Positions 41,159-42,061 of a stretch of 42,061 bases of DNA are shown piece by piece; positions within the stretch are counted from its first letter, which is position 1; every line of letters starts with the position of its first letter. The notes beneath the pieces were generated by a model that was not told the origin of the DNA, ran no database searches, and saw nothing but the letters and a program-made list of their open reading frames with translations. Both the position numbers and the translations under genes were made by a program. This DNA comes from an uncultured Mediterranea sp. (GTDB lineage: Bacteria > Bacteroidota > Bacteroidia > Bacteroidales > Bacteroidaceae): NCBI GenBank assembly GCA_945641355.1, contig CALZEQ010000028.1:1-42061 (forward strand), given 5' to 3'.

Positions 41159-41968
41159 ATGCATTACGACCACCATCTGTTGATATACGATTTGCCTTCG
41201 GAACAAGGAGATGCCTTTGCCTTCAGCACCACCCGGCAAGGCGGATGCAGCACGGGAGCCTATGCCAGCATGAACTGCACCCCCTATACAGGCGACGATG
41301 CCTCTTGCGTGCAACGCAACCAGCAGCAGCTATGCGCCATCCTGCCACAGCAACCCATCGAGTTGGTCATTCCCTACCAGACACACGGCACCGCCTGCCT
41401 TGCGGTGGACGACACCTATCTGGCAGCTTCGCCCGAACAAAAACAGGCTCTGCTGCAAGGGGTAGATGCCCTGGTTACCCGCTGTACGGGCATCTGCCTC
41501 TGCGTCTCTACAGCCGATTGTATCCCTGTCATCATCTATGACAAGGTGCATCGCGCCGCGGCTGTTATCCATGCCGGATGGAGAGGGACCGCCCAATGCA
41601 TCGTCAGCCGCACCTTAAGACAGATGCAACAGTTGTATGGTACGGAAGGCAGCGGATGTGTGGCCTGTATCGGCCCAGGCATCTCACTGGAAGCCTTCGA
41701 AACGGGTGACGAGGTGTACAAAGCCTTTGCGGCCGCAGGTTTTCCCATGACATACATCTCCGAATGGCATCCGTCCACCCACAAGTATCACTTGGACCTT
41801 CCAGCAGCCAACGTGATTCAACTGTTGGATTTCGGCATTCCCGACACACAGATTGAGCTGTCGCACATCTGCACATACAGTCGGCACGAGGAGTTCTTCT
41901 CGGCCCGACGTCTGGGCATCAAGTCGGGCCGTATTCTCTCCGGCATCATGCTGCGACCCGGAGATTGA
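41159..41968 (+). CDS. pgeF: PgeF/YfiH family purine nucleoside phosphorylase-type (polyphenol oxidase) protein
   Basis: Product of 269 residues starting at the ATG at 41159 (MHYDHHLLIYDL). Family members bind zinc and have been reported as purine nucleoside phosphorylase/adenosine deaminase (as in human LACC1), as multicopper polyphenol oxidases, and as peptidoglycan editing factors. The metal ligands are present: H76 (YQTHGT), C121 (STADCIP) and H138 (HAGWRGT). FSTTRQGGCS near the start and FFSARRLGIKSGR near the end are further signatures. Cytoplasmic. It stands alone with its own promoter, and is followed by a new -7 element for the next gene. Confidence 0.9.
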   Translation: MHYDHHLLIYDLPSEQGDAFAFSTTRQGGCSTGAYASMNCTPYTGDDASCVQRNQQQLCAILPQQPIELVIPYQTHGTACLAVDDTYLAASPEQKQALLQGVDALVTRCTGICLCVSTADCIPVIIYDKVHRAAAVIHAGWRGTAQCIVSRTLRQMQQLYGTEGSGCVACIGPGISLEAFETGDEVYKAFAAAGFPMTYISEWHPSTHKYHLDLPAANVIQLLDFGIPDTQIELSHICTYSRHEEFFSARRLGIKSGRILSGIMLRPGD

Positions 41969-42011
41969 TTCAATCTGCCCTCATTGAATAGCAAGAAACG
42001 AAAAGGTTTTG

Positions 42012-42019
42012 TACTTTTG
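42012..42019 (+). promoter_or_regulatory. -7 promoter element of the gene at the window edge
   Basis: TACTTTTG, exact match 30 bases before an ATG at 42050. Confidence 0.5.
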
Positions 42020-42049
42020 CAACCGCAAATAGATAATTATCCCAAAAAC

Positions 42050-42061
42050 ATGAGATTTCAG
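42050..42061 (+). CDS. Start of a gene cut by the window edge
   Basis: ATG at 42050 followed by three more codons (MRFQ) at the window end, 30 bases after a -7 element and 81 bases after pgeF. Nothing can be said about the product. Confidence 0.4.

Overview
The window is ordinary chromosome of a Bacteroidales bacterium, most likely a gut Bacteroidaceae (Bacteroides or Phocaeicola type). The evidence is internal: most promoters carry the Bacteroidetes -7 element TAnnTTTG, several with a TTTG or TTG -33 element 19-20 bases upstream, and recognisable Shine-Dalgarno sequences are few. The gene families are also typical of the phylum: GLPGLI protein, DUF5686, DUF4286, carboxypeptidase-regulatory TonB-receptor-like proteins, a fused PyrK/GltD-type flavoprotein, GH43 and pullulanase lipoproteins. 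There is no phage, integrase, complete insertion sequence, CRISPR array or rRNA. Two tRNA genes are present, Ala-GGC and Pro-GGG.

Layout. 1-2400: a frameshifted AraC regulator, a small secreted barrel-like protein and a repeat-rich gene-free kilobase. 2416-8965 (minus): an M23/LysM endopeptidase, then the operon pdxJ-exbB-exbD-tonB-DJ-1-recG, whose first three genes overlap by 1-4 bases. 9119-14620 (plus): nadK, an S9 peptidase with a strong terminator, and the fused flavoprotein. 14788-19376 (plus): ECF sigma factor, inner-membrane anti-sigma with a C-terminal beta-barrel, exported EEP phosphodiesterase and S41 PDZ lipoprotein protease. 19362-21494 (minus): response regulator and sensor kinase, convergent with and overlapping the protease gene. 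21654-25038 (plus): GLPGLI protein and TonB-receptor-like protein, divergent from the kinase. 25049-29238 (minus): PAP2 phosphatase, LTA-synthase-like transferase and a ModF-like tandem ATPase. 29469-32397 (minus): DUF4286, ruvC and pullulanase. 32507-36556: tRNA-Ala, DUF554 protein, a repeat, then DUF5686 protein and type II pantothenate kinase. 36750-39300: tyrosine phenol-lyase-like enzyme divergent from an AraC regulator with repeated operator-like motifs. 39378-42061: tRNA-Pro, GH43 lipoprotein, a truncated FAD-oxidoreductase remnant, a PgeF/YfiH protein and the first codons of another gene.

The most interesting block is 14.7-25 kb, which looks like an envelope-sensing neighbourhood. The sigma/anti-sigma pair has the architecture of the recently described dual membrane-spanning anti-sigma (Dma) family of Bacteroides: cytoplasmic head, one inner-membrane helix, about 120 residues of proline-rich linker, and an outer-membrane barrel. 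It is co-directional with an exported phosphodiesterase and a PDZ protease that could act on the same envelope. A two-component system and its divergent GLPGLI/receptor pair follow directly. A second point of interest is the beta-eliminating lyase at 36750-38198. It keeps the phenol-site residues of tyrosine phenol-lyase but has changed two other residues near the PLP site.
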